In this document: positions 7,771-15,391 of the stretch, piece by piece
Layout: every line of letters starts with the position of its first letter
Position numbering within the stretch: the first letter of the stretch is position 1
Source of the DNA: an uncultured Bacilli bacterium
GTDB taxonomy: Bacteria > Bacillota_I > Bacilli_A > RF39 > UBA660
Assembly (NCBI GenBank): GCA_934162555.1
Contig: CAKPJE010000010.1
Span: forward strand, 1-19,788
Direction: 5' to 3'
Length of the DNA stretch: 19,788 nt
The notes under the pieces: model-generated
What the model saw: only the letters and a program-made list of their open reading frames with translations
Databases searched by the model: none
Told to the model about the DNA's origin: nothing
Made by a program: the position numbers and the translations under genes

Positions 7771-7833
7771 AAGTCTCCTTTCAAAATATTATATGTTTTA
7801 AAACAAAAATTCGTACATTTATTTCAAAAAGTA

Positions 7834-7862
7834 TTTTAACTATTTTTAAAATATGGTATAAT
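7834..7862 (+). promoter_or_regulatory. Promoter of the pilC operon
   Basis: TTTTAA (7834-7839) and a perfect TATAAT (7857-7862) are 17 bases apart, with the pilC start 24 bases downstream of the -10. The -35 is weak. Confidence 0.7.
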
Positions 7863-7886
7863 GAATTAGAAAGTAGAGGAATACTT

Positions 7887-9362
7887 ATGAATAATGAGGG
7901 AAATATAGAAATACTTGAAGAAGAAAGCTCAAATAATTTAGATGATGTTTTAAAAAATAAAATAGGTAACAACGATAGTTTAAATGATGTTATTGCTAAA
8001 AATGCTAAAAACAGTAGTCCTGTAGAAGAACAACCAACACTTAAAAAAAAGAGCTTTTTAGATAAATTAAAACCAAAAATTAAGTTGCCAACTAAAGAAT
8101 TTGTATTAAATCCAGAAACTGATAATGTTAGAACAGAAAAAAAATTAATGTACGAATACATTGCCAAAGATAAAGATGGCGAGATTATAAAAGACTATTT
8201 TGATGCTTATAGTGTAGCCGAAGTTAATGCTTATTTAGTATCAGAAGGCTTTAAAGTTTATAGTATCAAAACAAGCAAATATATTCAATCAATGTATGGA
8301 ATATCATTTGGTGGAAATACCATTAAAATGGATGATCTAATATTCTTCTTAACCCAATTGTCAACTTACATAAAAGCTGGTATGTCATTAATTGATTCAA
8401 TCCGTATATTAACAAGACAATACAAAAATAAAAATTATAAAAGAATATTTAAAAAATTAATGTATTCATTAACTATGGGGGATTCATTCAGTACTGCACT
8501 TGCTAAACAATCAGAAACTTTCCCAAAATTATTAATAAATATGGTTAAAACAGCTGAAATGACAGGTCAATTACCAGAAACATTGGATGACTTAGCAGAA
8601 TATTATAGTTCAATTCAAAAAACAAAAAAACAAATTGTAAATGCTATGATCTATCCAACAATTGTTTTTGTATTCGCGATTGCTGTTATTGTATTTATTA
8701 TGTTATATGTTGTTCCACAATTTACAGAAATCTATGCATCAATGGGTGTAAATATCCCATCATTTACAAGAATGGTTATGAATGTATCTAACTATTTAAA
8801 AAATAATGCCATAACTTTATTATTAATTATTATTGGTATACTAACAGTCTTACTAGTACTAATTAAGAATTTTAAAGGCGTTAGAAGAACATATCAATAT
8901 ATACTAATGCATATTCCAGTAATAAAAGATGTTATTATATATAGTGAAGTTGTAACTTTTAGTAAAACATTTGCTAGTTTACTTGCCAATAATGTATTTA
9001 TAACTGATAGTATGGATATTTTAAGTAAATTATCTACTAATGAAATATATAAAGATTTAATATATAAAACAATAGAAAATTTAGGAAAAGGGGAAAAATT
9101 ATCAATTGCATTTAAAAACCATTGGGCTTTTCCAATACCCGCTTATGAAATGCTTGTGACTGGTGAGAAAACTGGTCAATTACCAGAAATGATGGCCAAA
9201 GTTGCAGCATATTATCAAGAGGAACAAGAAAATATTGTTGCCAGATTAAAAACATTTATTGAACCAATTTTAATTGTTTTCTTAACTGTAATAGTTGGTA
9301 TTATAATACTTTCAATAATTATCCCAATGTTTAGTATGTATGAATCAATGACACAATTATAG
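7887..9362 (+). CDS. pilC: Type IV pilus / type II secretion platform protein (PilC/GspF)
   Basis: This inner-membrane platform protein couples the assembly ATPase to pilin polymerisation. It has two GspF domains, about 150-275 and 355-480. Each carries an MxxTGExTGQLP-like signature: KTAEMTGQLPETLDDLAEYY (221-240) and TGEKTGQLPEMMAKVAAYY (425-443). Three membrane segments lie near 255-276, 308-326 and 458-480. An N-terminal cytoplasmic GspF-N segment (YIAKDKDGEIIKDYFDAYS) begins near residue 91. At 491 aa it exceeds the usual roughly 400 because of an acidic, Asn-rich N-terminal extension of about 85 residues, which I do not recognise. AGAGGA lies 6 bases before the start. It leads an operon with the prepilin peptidase, starting 8 bases after its stop. 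ComGB is the closest alternative name, but the length favours PilC/GspF. Confidence 0.93.
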   Translation: MNNEGNIEILEEESSNNLDDVLKNKIGNNDSLNDVIAKNAKNSSPVEEQPTLKKKSFLDKLKPKIKLPTKEFVLNPETDNVRTEKKLMYEYIAKDKDGEIIKDYFDAYSVAEVNAYLVSEGFKVYSIKTSKYIQSMYGISFGGNTIKMDDLIFFLTQLSTYIKAGMSLIDSIRILTRQYKNKNYKRIFKKLMYSLTMGDSFSTALAKQSETFPKLLINMVKTAEMTGQLPETLDDLAEYYSSIQKTKKQIVNAMIYPTIVFVFAIAVIVFIMLYVVPQFTEIYASMGVNIPSFTRMVMNVSNYLKNNAITLLLIIIGILTVLLVLIKNFKGVRRTYQYILMHIPVIKDVIIYSEVVTFSKTFASLLANNVFITDSMDILSKLSTNEIYKDLIYKTIENLGKGEKLSIAFKNHWAFPIPAYEMLVTGEKTGQLPEMMAKVAAYYQEEQENIVARLKTFIEPILIVFLTVIVGIIILSIIIPMFSMYESMTQL

Positions 9363-9370
9363 GGGGATTT

Positions 9371-10102
9371 ATGATTTATGTTATATTATTTATATTTGGA
9401 CTTGTATTTGGTTCATTCTACAATGTGGTAGGTTTAAGACTATCAAAAGGTGAGTCAATAGTTTTTCCGCCTTCACATTGTACGAATTGTAATCATAGAC
9501 TTCATTTTTTTGATTTAATACCTTTATCTTCTTATTTGTTTTTAAAAGGAAAATGTAGGTATTGTTCTAAACATATTTCTATTAAATACCCTTTGTTTGA
9601 ACTTTTAACAGCTATTCTATTTTGCACAAGCTATTTAAAATTTGGGTATAGCATAGAAACTATTATTTCAATTATCTTATGTTCAATGTTAGTAATAATT
9701 ACAGTTTCTGATTTAGATTCATATATAATACCTGATAGTGTATTAATTATATGTTCAATTTTAATATTTGGTTTATACTTTTATGAATATAAAACCATAC
9801 CATTAAATAATTTATTAAATGGCATAGCTAGTTTTATATTTATGTTTCTAATAAAAATGCTTGGTAATTTCATTTTAAAAAAAGAATCAATGGGGGATGG
9901 AGATATAAAATTAATGGCTGTAGTAGGAATGGTAATTGGTTTTAAGAAAGTAATTTTGAGTTTATTTTTAGCGTCATATTTAGGTTTACCATATGCTATA
10001 TATATAATGGTTAAAAAGAATGTAAATCATGAATTACCTTTTGGACCATTTCTATCACTTGCATCATTAATATTGTTATTTGTTGATATTAAAATATTTT
10101 AA
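9371..10102 (+). CDS. pilD: Prepilin peptidase (A24 family aspartic protease)
   Basis: It cleaves the short leader of type IV prepilins after Gly and, in bifunctional members, N-methylates the new N-terminal Phe. The 243-aa protein has FGSFYNVVGLRL at the start and two zinc-type pairs, CTNC (37-40) and CRYC (62-65), typical of bifunctional enzymes. The catalytic Asp lies in SDLDSYIIPD (113-122, Asp114), and the GxGD motif reads GDGD (175-178). LPFGPFLS near the end is the usual C-terminal motif. About seven membrane helices are visible. It starts 8 bases after pilC with an AGGGGGA site. Its substrates here should be the two prepilin-like proteins at 12375 and 12863. All key residues are present. 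Confidence 0.95.
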   Translation: MIYVILFIFGLVFGSFYNVVGLRLSKGESIVFPPSHCTNCNHRLHFFDLIPLSSYLFLKGKCRYCSKHISIKYPLFELLTAILFCTSYLKFGYSIETIISIILCSMLVIITVSDLDSYIIPDSVLIICSILIFGLYFYEYKTIPLNNLLNGIASFIFMFLIKMLGNFILKKESMGDGDIKLMAVVGMVIGFKKVILSLFLASYLGLPYAIYIMVKKNVNHELPFGPFLSLASLILLFVDIKIF

Positions 10103-10131
10103 GATATAAAAAAGAGAGGTTTGTTGATAAA

Positions 10132-10278
10132 ATGTTTGACCTAATACATACATACATACATGTATTACTAAAAAATAGAAAAAATAAAATTTTTGTTGAT
10201 AACTATGGGACTAGAGAATATATAGATACTGGTCCTCTTTCTAGTGTTTCAAAAAATATAGAAGGAGGAAGTATATGA
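10132..10278 (+). CDS. Small ORF (48 aa) coupled to the secreted-protein gene
   Basis: This ATG-started frame sits in the gap between pilD and the next gene. Its TGA overlaps the downstream ATG (ATGA at 10275-10278). A GAGAGG element lies 11 bases upstream. The protein begins MFDLIHTYIHVLL and contains KIFVDNYGTREYIDTGPL; I recognise no family. Its last codons double as the ribosome site (GAAGGAGG) of the next gene, which fits translational coupling. The frame is short and could be chance, so the call is tentative. Confidence 0.4.
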   Translation: MFDLIHTYIHVLLKNRKNKIFVDNYGTREYIDTGPLSSVSKNIEGGSI

Positions 10279-10984
10279 GAAAAAAATTTTTAATTTTTTC
10301 TATAGTATGTTTATTATTTTGTACATTAAGTTATACTTATTCATCATTTAAAAATACCATAGTGGGTAATATAAGTGGTAATATAAAAGACTGGGTTTTT
10401 AAAGTTAGTATAGATAATAGTACTAAATATGAAGATGGTTATAAATTACATTTAACAGGTACTAGTGGATCATTTAATATAAATATTAATACAGTAGGTG
10501 GAGCAAGTGGAGCAGACTATAGTATTGAATTAATAGGGGATAGCTCTATAAAATATTATACTGATTGTAACTATACAAAATTAATTGATAACAATATCTA
10601 TAAAGGCAGTATTAACAGTAACACCAGTAATAGTGTTACAATAACAGATATTATAACAGTACCATGCAAAACAATTGAAACAGCACATAATCCTTATCCA
10701 AACTCACAAAGTAATGTTGTTTTAGGTGAATTTACATTTGAAAATGCAAAAAGTTAACCGTAATACTTGATTATGAAAACCAAGGTACAAGCTATGATTA
10801 TTTTTATATATACAATTCTAGTACAGCAACAAGTAGTATAAATAATAACAAAAAATATGGCGGAAGTCCTAAAAAAACAGAAACAATAACAATAAATAGT
10901 AATTATATCAAAATAACATTTACAAGTAATAGTAGTAATAATAACTATTATGGATTAAAAGCTATAGTAATACCTAACTATTAA
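10275..10984 (+). pseudogene. Secreted surface protein with shared N-module and CUB-like C-terminus, broken by a frameshift
   Basis: The first frame (10275-10757, 160 aa) begins with a signal peptide (MRKKFLIFSIVCLLFCTLS). A module rich in Ser, Asn and Gly follows, whose part after residue 64 matches the left-edge surface protein almost base for base. It stops with TAA at 10755. A second frame is open without a start codon from 10742 to 10984, and encodes VILDYENQGTSYDYFYIYNS, then YGGSPKKTETI, then YYGLKAIVIPNY, a pattern like CUB-type beta-sandwich domains. One extra A in the A5 run at 10748-10752 would join both parts into about 236 residues (ENAKKLTVILDYEN). The gene follows pilD in the same direction with a strong GGAGG site. 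It may be a pseudogene, a sequencing error, or a switchable gene. If genuine, the 160-aa product could still be secreted. Confidence 0.7.
10467..10586 (+). repeat. Shared N-terminal surface module, copy 2
   Basis: This is the partner of bases 1-120, with about five mismatches in 120. It encodes residues 65-104 of the secreted protein. After about 10586 the two genes keep only patchy similarity, for example the AGTATTAACAGTAACAC segment, and then diverge. Confidence 0.9.
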
Positions 10985-11017
10985 AAAAAGGGGATATTCT
11001 CAAAATATCTCCTTTTT
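10985..11017. terminator. Bidirectional terminator between secreted-protein gene and pilB
   Basis: A 14-bp stem (10985-10998 with 11004-11017, one G-T pair) has a 5-base loop, with A-tract and T-tract arms. It serves the two convergent genes and overlaps the pilB stop. Confidence 0.92.
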
Positions 11018-12281
11018 ACATAGCTATCGTTTCAATTGAATCATCAACAACAGTCTCAACATCTTCCTTAGTAGGAACAAAACCCTTTTCCGGTTCACTA
11101 TCATCAAGCTCAACTAACTTCAAAACCTCTTCAATAGTTGTAATACCCTGAACAGCTTTAATTAAACCATCCTGCAATAAAGTATAAGTATCTTTATCCC
11201 TATAAACAAGATCACGCAAATCTTTTCTATCCAAATCATTATTTATAGCATCCTTGATTTCCTCGTTAATAAGCAAAACCTCATGAACAGCAATACGACC
11301 TCTATAACCATGATTACAAGCATCGCAACCCTTTTTATCCCAAATCTCATCAACATCATAATTTAATTCTTTCTTAATTAAATTCTTCTCATACTCAGTA
11401 GCTTTCCTCTTATATTTGCACTTATTACACAACTTTCTAGCAAGTTTCTGAGAAACAATAGCCGATAAAGAAGAAGAAAGTAAATATCTCTCAACACCCA
11501 TATCACACAATCTCTCAATAGTAGTCAAAGCATCATTAGTATGAAGAGTAGACAAAACTAAGTGGCCAGTAATAGAAGCACGAACCGCAATCTTAGCAGT
11601 TTCCGTATCACGAATCTCACCAATCATAACAATATCTGGATCCTGTCTTAAAATAGACCTTAAAACATTAGCAAAGTCCAAACCAATCTCACTATTAGTC
11701 TGAACCTGATTAACACCCTCAATATCCATTTCAATAGGATCCTCAACCGTAATAATATTAATATTTTCCTGATTTAACTTATTCAAAATCGAATAAACAG
11801 TAGTAGACTTACCAGAACCAGTCGCACCAGTAACAAGAATTATACCATTAGGAGCAGTAATAGCTCTCTCAACCTTTTTCAAATTAGAATCAGTAAAACC
11901 AAGAGCCTCAATCCCAGAAACATGCTTACTATAATCAAGAATACGAATAACAACCTTCTCACCATTATTAGTAGGTAAAGAAGAAACACGCATATCAACA
12001 GCTTCTCCACCAATAGTTGCCTTAATCGCGCCATCTTGAGGTAATCTAGTTTCCGTAATATTCATACCAGATAATATCTTTATACGCGTTACCAAATTGT
12101 TTTTATAAGCATTAGGTACCTTAGCATAATCAATAAGCTCACCATCAATACGAATTCTAATCTTCATAAAATCTTCCCAAGGATCATAATGAATATCGCT
12201 CGCGCCCCTATTAGAAGCATCAACAAATATCTCATTTACAATATCAACAATTGGTACATTAGCAAAATCAAATTCTTTCAT
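11016..12281 (-). CDS. pilB: Type IV pilus / type II secretion assembly ATPase (PilB/GspE)
   Basis: This cytoplasmic hexameric ATPase powers pilus or pseudopilus extension. The 421-aa protein shows the N2-domain start (NRGASDIHYDP, IRIDGELI), then LPQDGAI, Walker A GATGSGKST (152-160), the Asp-box region VEDPIE, and Walker B DPDIVMIGEIRD (214-225). STLHTND (244-250) and the tetracysteine zinc motif CNKC (285-288)/CDAC (319-322) follow. The zinc motif and GRIAVHEVL mark an assembly ATPase rather than the retraction ATPase PilT. It lacks the N1 domain of long PilB/GspE proteins (about 560 aa), resembling ComGA in this respect. It has an acidic C-terminal tail after about 391. GAGG lies 7 bases before the ATG. 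It runs opposite to the other pilus genes and shares a divergent promoter region with the prepilin pair. Confidence 0.95.
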   Translation of the reverse strand: MKEFDFANVPIVDIVNEIFVDASNRGASDIHYDPWEDFMKIRIRIDGELIDYAKVPNAYKNNLVTRIKILSGMNITETRLPQDGAIKATIGGEAVDMRVSSLPTNNGEKVVIRILDYSKHVSGIEALGFTDSNLKKVERAITAPNGIILVTGATGSGKSTTVYSILNKLNQENINIITVEDPIEMDIEGVNQVQTNSEIGLDFANVLRSILRQDPDIVMIGEIRDTETAKIAVRASITGHLVLSTLHTNDALTTIERLCDMGVERYLLSSSLSAIVSQKLARKLCNKCKYKRKATEYEKNLIKKELNYDVDEIWDKKGCDACNHGYRGRIAVHEVLLINEEIKDAINNDLDRKDLRDLVYRDKDTYTLLQDGLIKAVQGITTIEEVLKLVELDDSEPEKGFVPTKEDVETVVDDSIETIAM

Positions 12282-12328
12282 ATTTTTTCCTCTTTTTTTC
12301 TTTTTAGTCTAGCATTTATGCCATTTTT

Positions 12329-12357
12329 ATTATATAATAGATTTATGATAAATACAA
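12329..12357 (-). promoter_or_regulatory. Promoter of pilB
   Basis: On the minus strand, TTGTAT (12352-12357) and TATAAT (12329-12334) are 17 bases apart. The -10 is part of the palindrome ATTATATAAT (12329-12338), so the same bases offer a TATAAT to the opposite strand. Confidence 0.7.
12333..12338 (+). promoter_or_regulatory. -10 element for the prepilin operon
   Basis: TATAAT lies 36 bases before the first prepilin start. No good -35 is seen at the expected place (TAGCAT), so this promoter may be weak or need an activator. Confidence 0.5.
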
Positions 12358-12374
12358 GAGAATAGGAGAAGTTT

Positions 12375-12860
12375 ATGAAGAAAAACGGTTTTATGTTAGC
12401 CGAAGTATTAATAGTATCAACTCTATTAATCGGCGTAATGGTATTTATGTATTCTCAAATAAGAACCCTTACCAACAACTATAGCAGAGCCTTTAAATAT
12501 AACACAGTAGACGGATTATATGGTGCAAGACTAGTAGAAGAATTTTTATACACAGAAAATAACTATAAAAATATTAGTACCACCAAATTTGTAAATGAAA
12601 ATGAAATTAACCAAAAAAAATATTTTGAAGCCCTTATAAATGAACTTGGAATATCTAAAATAGTAGTAACTAATAACACAGCAAATGTATATGATTTCCT
12701 TAAAAAAAATTATGACAACTCAGGAAGTTATATCGGAAATAAAGACTATTATGAATCATTTATATCATTTTCAACAACACTATCAAACGGTAACTATAAT
12801 AGACATATCATAATAGCATACAACGATGATACTTACTGTGATTATGGAGTATGGAGGTAA
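12375..12860 (+). CDS. Type IV prepilin-like protein (minor pilin / pseudopilin)
   Basis: The 161-aa protein begins MKKNGFMLAEVLIVSTLLIG, a class III prepilin leader. Cleavage should fall after Gly5, leaving Phe6 as the new N-terminus and Glu10 at the conserved +5 position, followed by a hydrophobic helix to about residue 25. The rest is Asn/Tyr-rich with no recognised domain and one Cys near the end (DTYCDYGVWR). This suits a minor pilin or pseudopilin processed by the peptidase at 9371. It has an AGGAG site and is co-transcribed with the next prepilin gene, whose Shine-Dalgarno lies in its last codons. It is too divergent to match to a named pilin. Confidence 0.85.
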   Translation: MKKNGFMLAEVLIVSTLLIGVMVFMYSQIRTLTNNYSRAFKYNTVDGLYGARLVEEFLYTENNYKNISTTKFVNENEINQKKYFEALINELGISKIVVTNNTANVYDFLKKNYDNSGSYIGNKDYYESFISFSTTLSNGNYNRHIIIAYNDDTYCDYGVWR

Positions 12861-12862
12861 AC

Positions 12863-14482
12863 ATGAAAAAAAATGGTTTTACAGTATTAGAATTAATAGT
12901 TTCATTCACTCTTGCTGCAACAATAGGCTTCTTTTTACTAAAAATTACAGTAATAATTAAAGACCTGTACACACTTGCTTATATAAAAACAAACATAATA
13001 AGTAAACAAGATATTATAACCGAAAGAATGTATGATGACTTTTTATATAATGATGTAAAAGTTGTATTAAAATGTGGTAAAAATTGCATAAGATTTATCT
13101 TTAGTGATAATACAGAAAAATTATTTAAAATCGAAGATGAAGAAACATTTAAATGGGGAGATTTCACAACCAAATTAAAAGATGGAAGTACCTTTAATAA
13201 TATCAGTGTAAAAATATTAAATGATTTAAACACAACTAATCTAAAAGATTCAATCCTATCAATTAATATTCCCATAACAAATCCAAGCGTAAAAGATGAA
13301 GAATTTATAACCAATATAGTTGTACCATATAAAAGTAGAAATGTCCATATTTCAAATCTAAACTTTGAAGATGAAACATATGAATACTACATAGGCTTAA
13401 ATAATCCTGGCGCAACATATTTAGACGTTGAATCAATCTTTATTGATCCAGGAGTATATGCTTACTATGGAGAAGATACATGTACCATGGAAAAAGTTGA
13501 TTCAAACTATTATCAAAATTTAAAAGAAAGAATCAGAAAAGGCGAAAATGTAATCGAAGAAAGAAAATTAATCGGTGGAAGTTCATGTGATAATATAACA
13601 GTCAAAATAAACTATGGCGTATTAGAAGTTGATAGTAACAACGAATACAAAGTTGGAATCAAAAAAACAGCATCCACAAAAGAAAATCTAAATGGATCAT
13701 CAGGTGAATATGACATTAATTATACACTAAACATAAATGGCGAGAACAAAGAACCACTATCTAGACACATAACAACCTTTAGAACATTAAACAGATTTAA
13801 GTATAACGGAACAATAGCAAATAACCAAAGTATTTATGAATTTACAGTTCCCGTAAGTGGCTACTATAAATTAGAAACATGGGGTGCAAGTGGACTTGGA
13901 AGCAAAACAGGATATGGAGCATATGCAACATCTACAGTAAGACTTAGAAAAGGTGAGAAATTATACATTTATGTAGGTCAAACAAATAATTCAATATTAG
14001 GAACGCCAAACTTTAACACTAACTATACTACTCATAACTTTACTGGTTATAGTGGTGGTGGATCAACAGATATTAGACTAATAAAAAATGATTTAAAATC
14101 CCGCATTTTAATTGCTGGAGGTGGAGGAAGTGGCCTAAATGAAGCAGGTGGTTATGGCTTAGAAGCAAATGCAGTATCCAGTTATACAGACTCAAAATTA
14201 ACCGAAAAAAGCACAACAACATGTGCACCAGGTGGCGGTTATATCAAGCAAGATGAAGTAAGTTGTTCTGATAAAGCAAGTGGAGGAATTAGTTACATTA
14301 AACAAAAATTTACAATCAATAATATTGAAAGAGAAGTTGTAAATAACAATGAAAAATATAATGCCAAAACAATATCAGGAAATAATACTATGCCAAACCC
14401 TTACACAGGCGCAAGTTCAAACCATGGCAATGAAAGTGATGGTTATGCTATTATTACCTTTATTGGAGACAGATTAGAATAA
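12863..14482 (+). CDS. Large prepilin-like protein with C-terminal glycine-rich (ALK-type) domain
   Basis: I place the start at 12863 rather than the ATG at 12851. GGAGGT (12853-12858) then lies just upstream and the leader becomes MKKNGFTVLELIVSFTLAA, with Gly5/Phe6 cleavage and Glu10. The product is 539 aa, far larger than usual pilins. After the N-terminal helix, residues about 30-165 resemble a pilin-type globular part. A segment near 185-210 (GATYLDVESIFIDPGVYAYY) looks like a bacterial Ig-like (DUF5011-type) domain. From about residue 318 (YEFTVPVSGYYKLETWGASG) to the end is a glycine-rich domain with GGGSTDIRLI, ILIAGGGGSG, CAPGGG and a closing GYAIITFIG strand, like the Gly-rich regions of ALK/LTK receptors and bacterial surface proteins. 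It may be a tip adhesin or minor pilin. The 3' end overlaps the ylbJ-like gene by 23 bases tail to tail. Confidence 0.85.
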   Translation: MKKNGFTVLELIVSFTLAATIGFFLLKITVIIKDLYTLAYIKTNIISKQDIITERMYDDFLYNDVKVVLKCGKNCIRFIFSDNTEKLFKIEDEETFKWGDFTTKLKDGSTFNNISVKILNDLNTTNLKDSILSINIPITNPSVKDEEFITNIVVPYKSRNVHISNLNFEDETYEYYIGLNNPGATYLDVESIFIDPGVYAYYGEDTCTMEKVDSNYYQNLKERIRKGENVIEERKLIGGSSCDNITVKINYGVLEVDSNNEYKVGIKKTASTKENLNGSSGEYDINYTLNINGENKEPLSRHITTFRTLNRFKYNGTIANNQSIYEFTVPVSGYYKLETWGASGLGSKTGYGAYATSTVRLRKGEKLYIYVGQTNNSILGTPNFNTNYTTHNFTGYSGGGSTDIRLIKNDLKSRILIAGGGGSGLNEAGGYGLEANAVSSYTDSKLTEKSTTTCAPGGGYIKQDEVSCSDKASGGISYIKQKFTINNIEREVVNNNEKYNAKTISGNNTMPNPYTGASSNHGNESDGYAIITFIGDRLE

Positions 14483-15353
14483 AAGTAATAAAAAATGAAA
14501 TAATACCATGTAAAAATCTAAATTTTAAAAATTTTAAATAATCAATTTTAAAAATATTAATTATTTGGGTATGAATAGCAAGGCCACCAAAAGAAAGAAG
14601 AAATGAAGAAATAGAAGCTTTAAGACATAAAGAAATATCTAAAACACTAATACTCTTTAATCCCTCTGTAAGTTCTATCAAACCAGATAAAATACTTTTA
14701 TAACAAAAATTTATTGGTAATTTATTAAATATTGTTATAACAATTGAATAAGTTACTAATGTACCAAGAATAAGAAAAAGGGTACTCATAGTATCTTTGA
14801 TTGCTTGAATAAGAACTTCGCCAAAAGGCTTAGAAGAAAAAGAGTAATTATTTATTTCATGTATTATGCCGTTTCTTCTTAAAAATAAGCCCAAAATAAC
14901 ATTAGTAAAATAATGACTAAAAAGAATTAAATAGCCAATCTTTGGACACTTTAAAAAATTAGAACTAAGTACAATTAAAATAAAAGCTGGATTTGCAAAA
15001 TGGGAAAATAAAATTATTCTATCAGCATCATCTTTACTAATAGAACCATTATCAAGTAATTCCTTAGTGTACTTAGCGCTAGAGGGAAAACCACTAATCA
15101 TACTCATAAAAAAAATAAGAAAACAATTAGGATTAATATTAAACAATTTAGAAAATCCTTTACTAAGAAAACTAAAAGAAAAATTATAATTAATTATAAA
15201 TTTAGAAATAATTAAAAAAGGAAATAATGAAGGAAGTAAATTATTCTTCCAGACATCAAAAGAAATAATAATATTACTAGAAATATCTTTTGAATATAAA
15301 AAAATTAAAACCGATAAAAAAATCAAAAATAAAAATTTCAACAAATTTTTCAT
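14460..15353 (-). CDS. ylbJ: YlbJ-like integral membrane protein (sporulation-linked family)
   Basis: The 297-aa protein is almost all membrane helices. Matches to the YlbJ family are WKNNLLPSLFPFLI (about 35-48), MSMISGFPSSAKYTKEL (about 84-100) and ILFSHFANPAFI (about 114-125). YlbJ belongs to the nucleoside-recognition (Gate) membrane proteins, and in B. subtilis it is needed for proper spore formation. At 297 aa it is shorter than the usual roughly 400. The adjacent YlbL-like gene copies the ylbJ-ylbL neighbourhood of Bacillus, which supports the call. The Shine-Dalgarno is poor (GGTG). Its end overlaps the large prepilin gene. Whether this organism forms spores cannot be judged here. Confidence 0.8.
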   Translation of the reverse strand: MKNLLKFLFLIFLSVLIFLYSKDISSNIIISFDVWKNNLLPSLFPFLIISKFIINYNFSFSFLSKGFSKLFNINPNCFLIFFMSMISGFPSSAKYTKELLDNGSISKDDADRIILFSHFANPAFILIVLSSNFLKCPKIGYLILFSHYFTNVILGLFLRRNGIIHEINNYSFSSKPFGEVLIQAIKDTMSTLFLILGTLVTYSIVITIFNKLPINFCYKSILSGLIELTEGLKSISVLDISLCLKASISSFLLSFGGLAIHTQIINIFKIDYLKFLKFRFLHGIISFFITFILICLQ

Positions 15354-15391
15354 ACATTCACCATTAAAACATATTAAGGAGGTAAAAAAAT

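Noticed and set aside
7781..8167. Minus-strand 128-aa hydrophobic frame
   Set aside because: It lies antisense to the start of pilC and its promoter; its Phe/Leu/Ser-rich sequence is what antisense of Lys/Glu/Asn codons gives.
10745..10757. Canonical programmed -1 frameshift site
   Set aside because: In the zero frame the heptamer would be A AAA AGT, not A AAA AAG, and no strong downstream stem is visible; slippage remains possible but not by the classic rule.
11016..12281. ATPase as PilT (retraction motor)
   Set aside because: The tetracysteine zinc motif and the GRIAVHEVL region belong to the PilB/GspE assembly group.
12851..12853. ATG at 12851 as start of the large prepilin
   Set aside because: The ATG at 12863 has GGAGGT just upstream and gives a standard MKKNGF prepilin leader; the earlier ATG overlaps that ribosome site.
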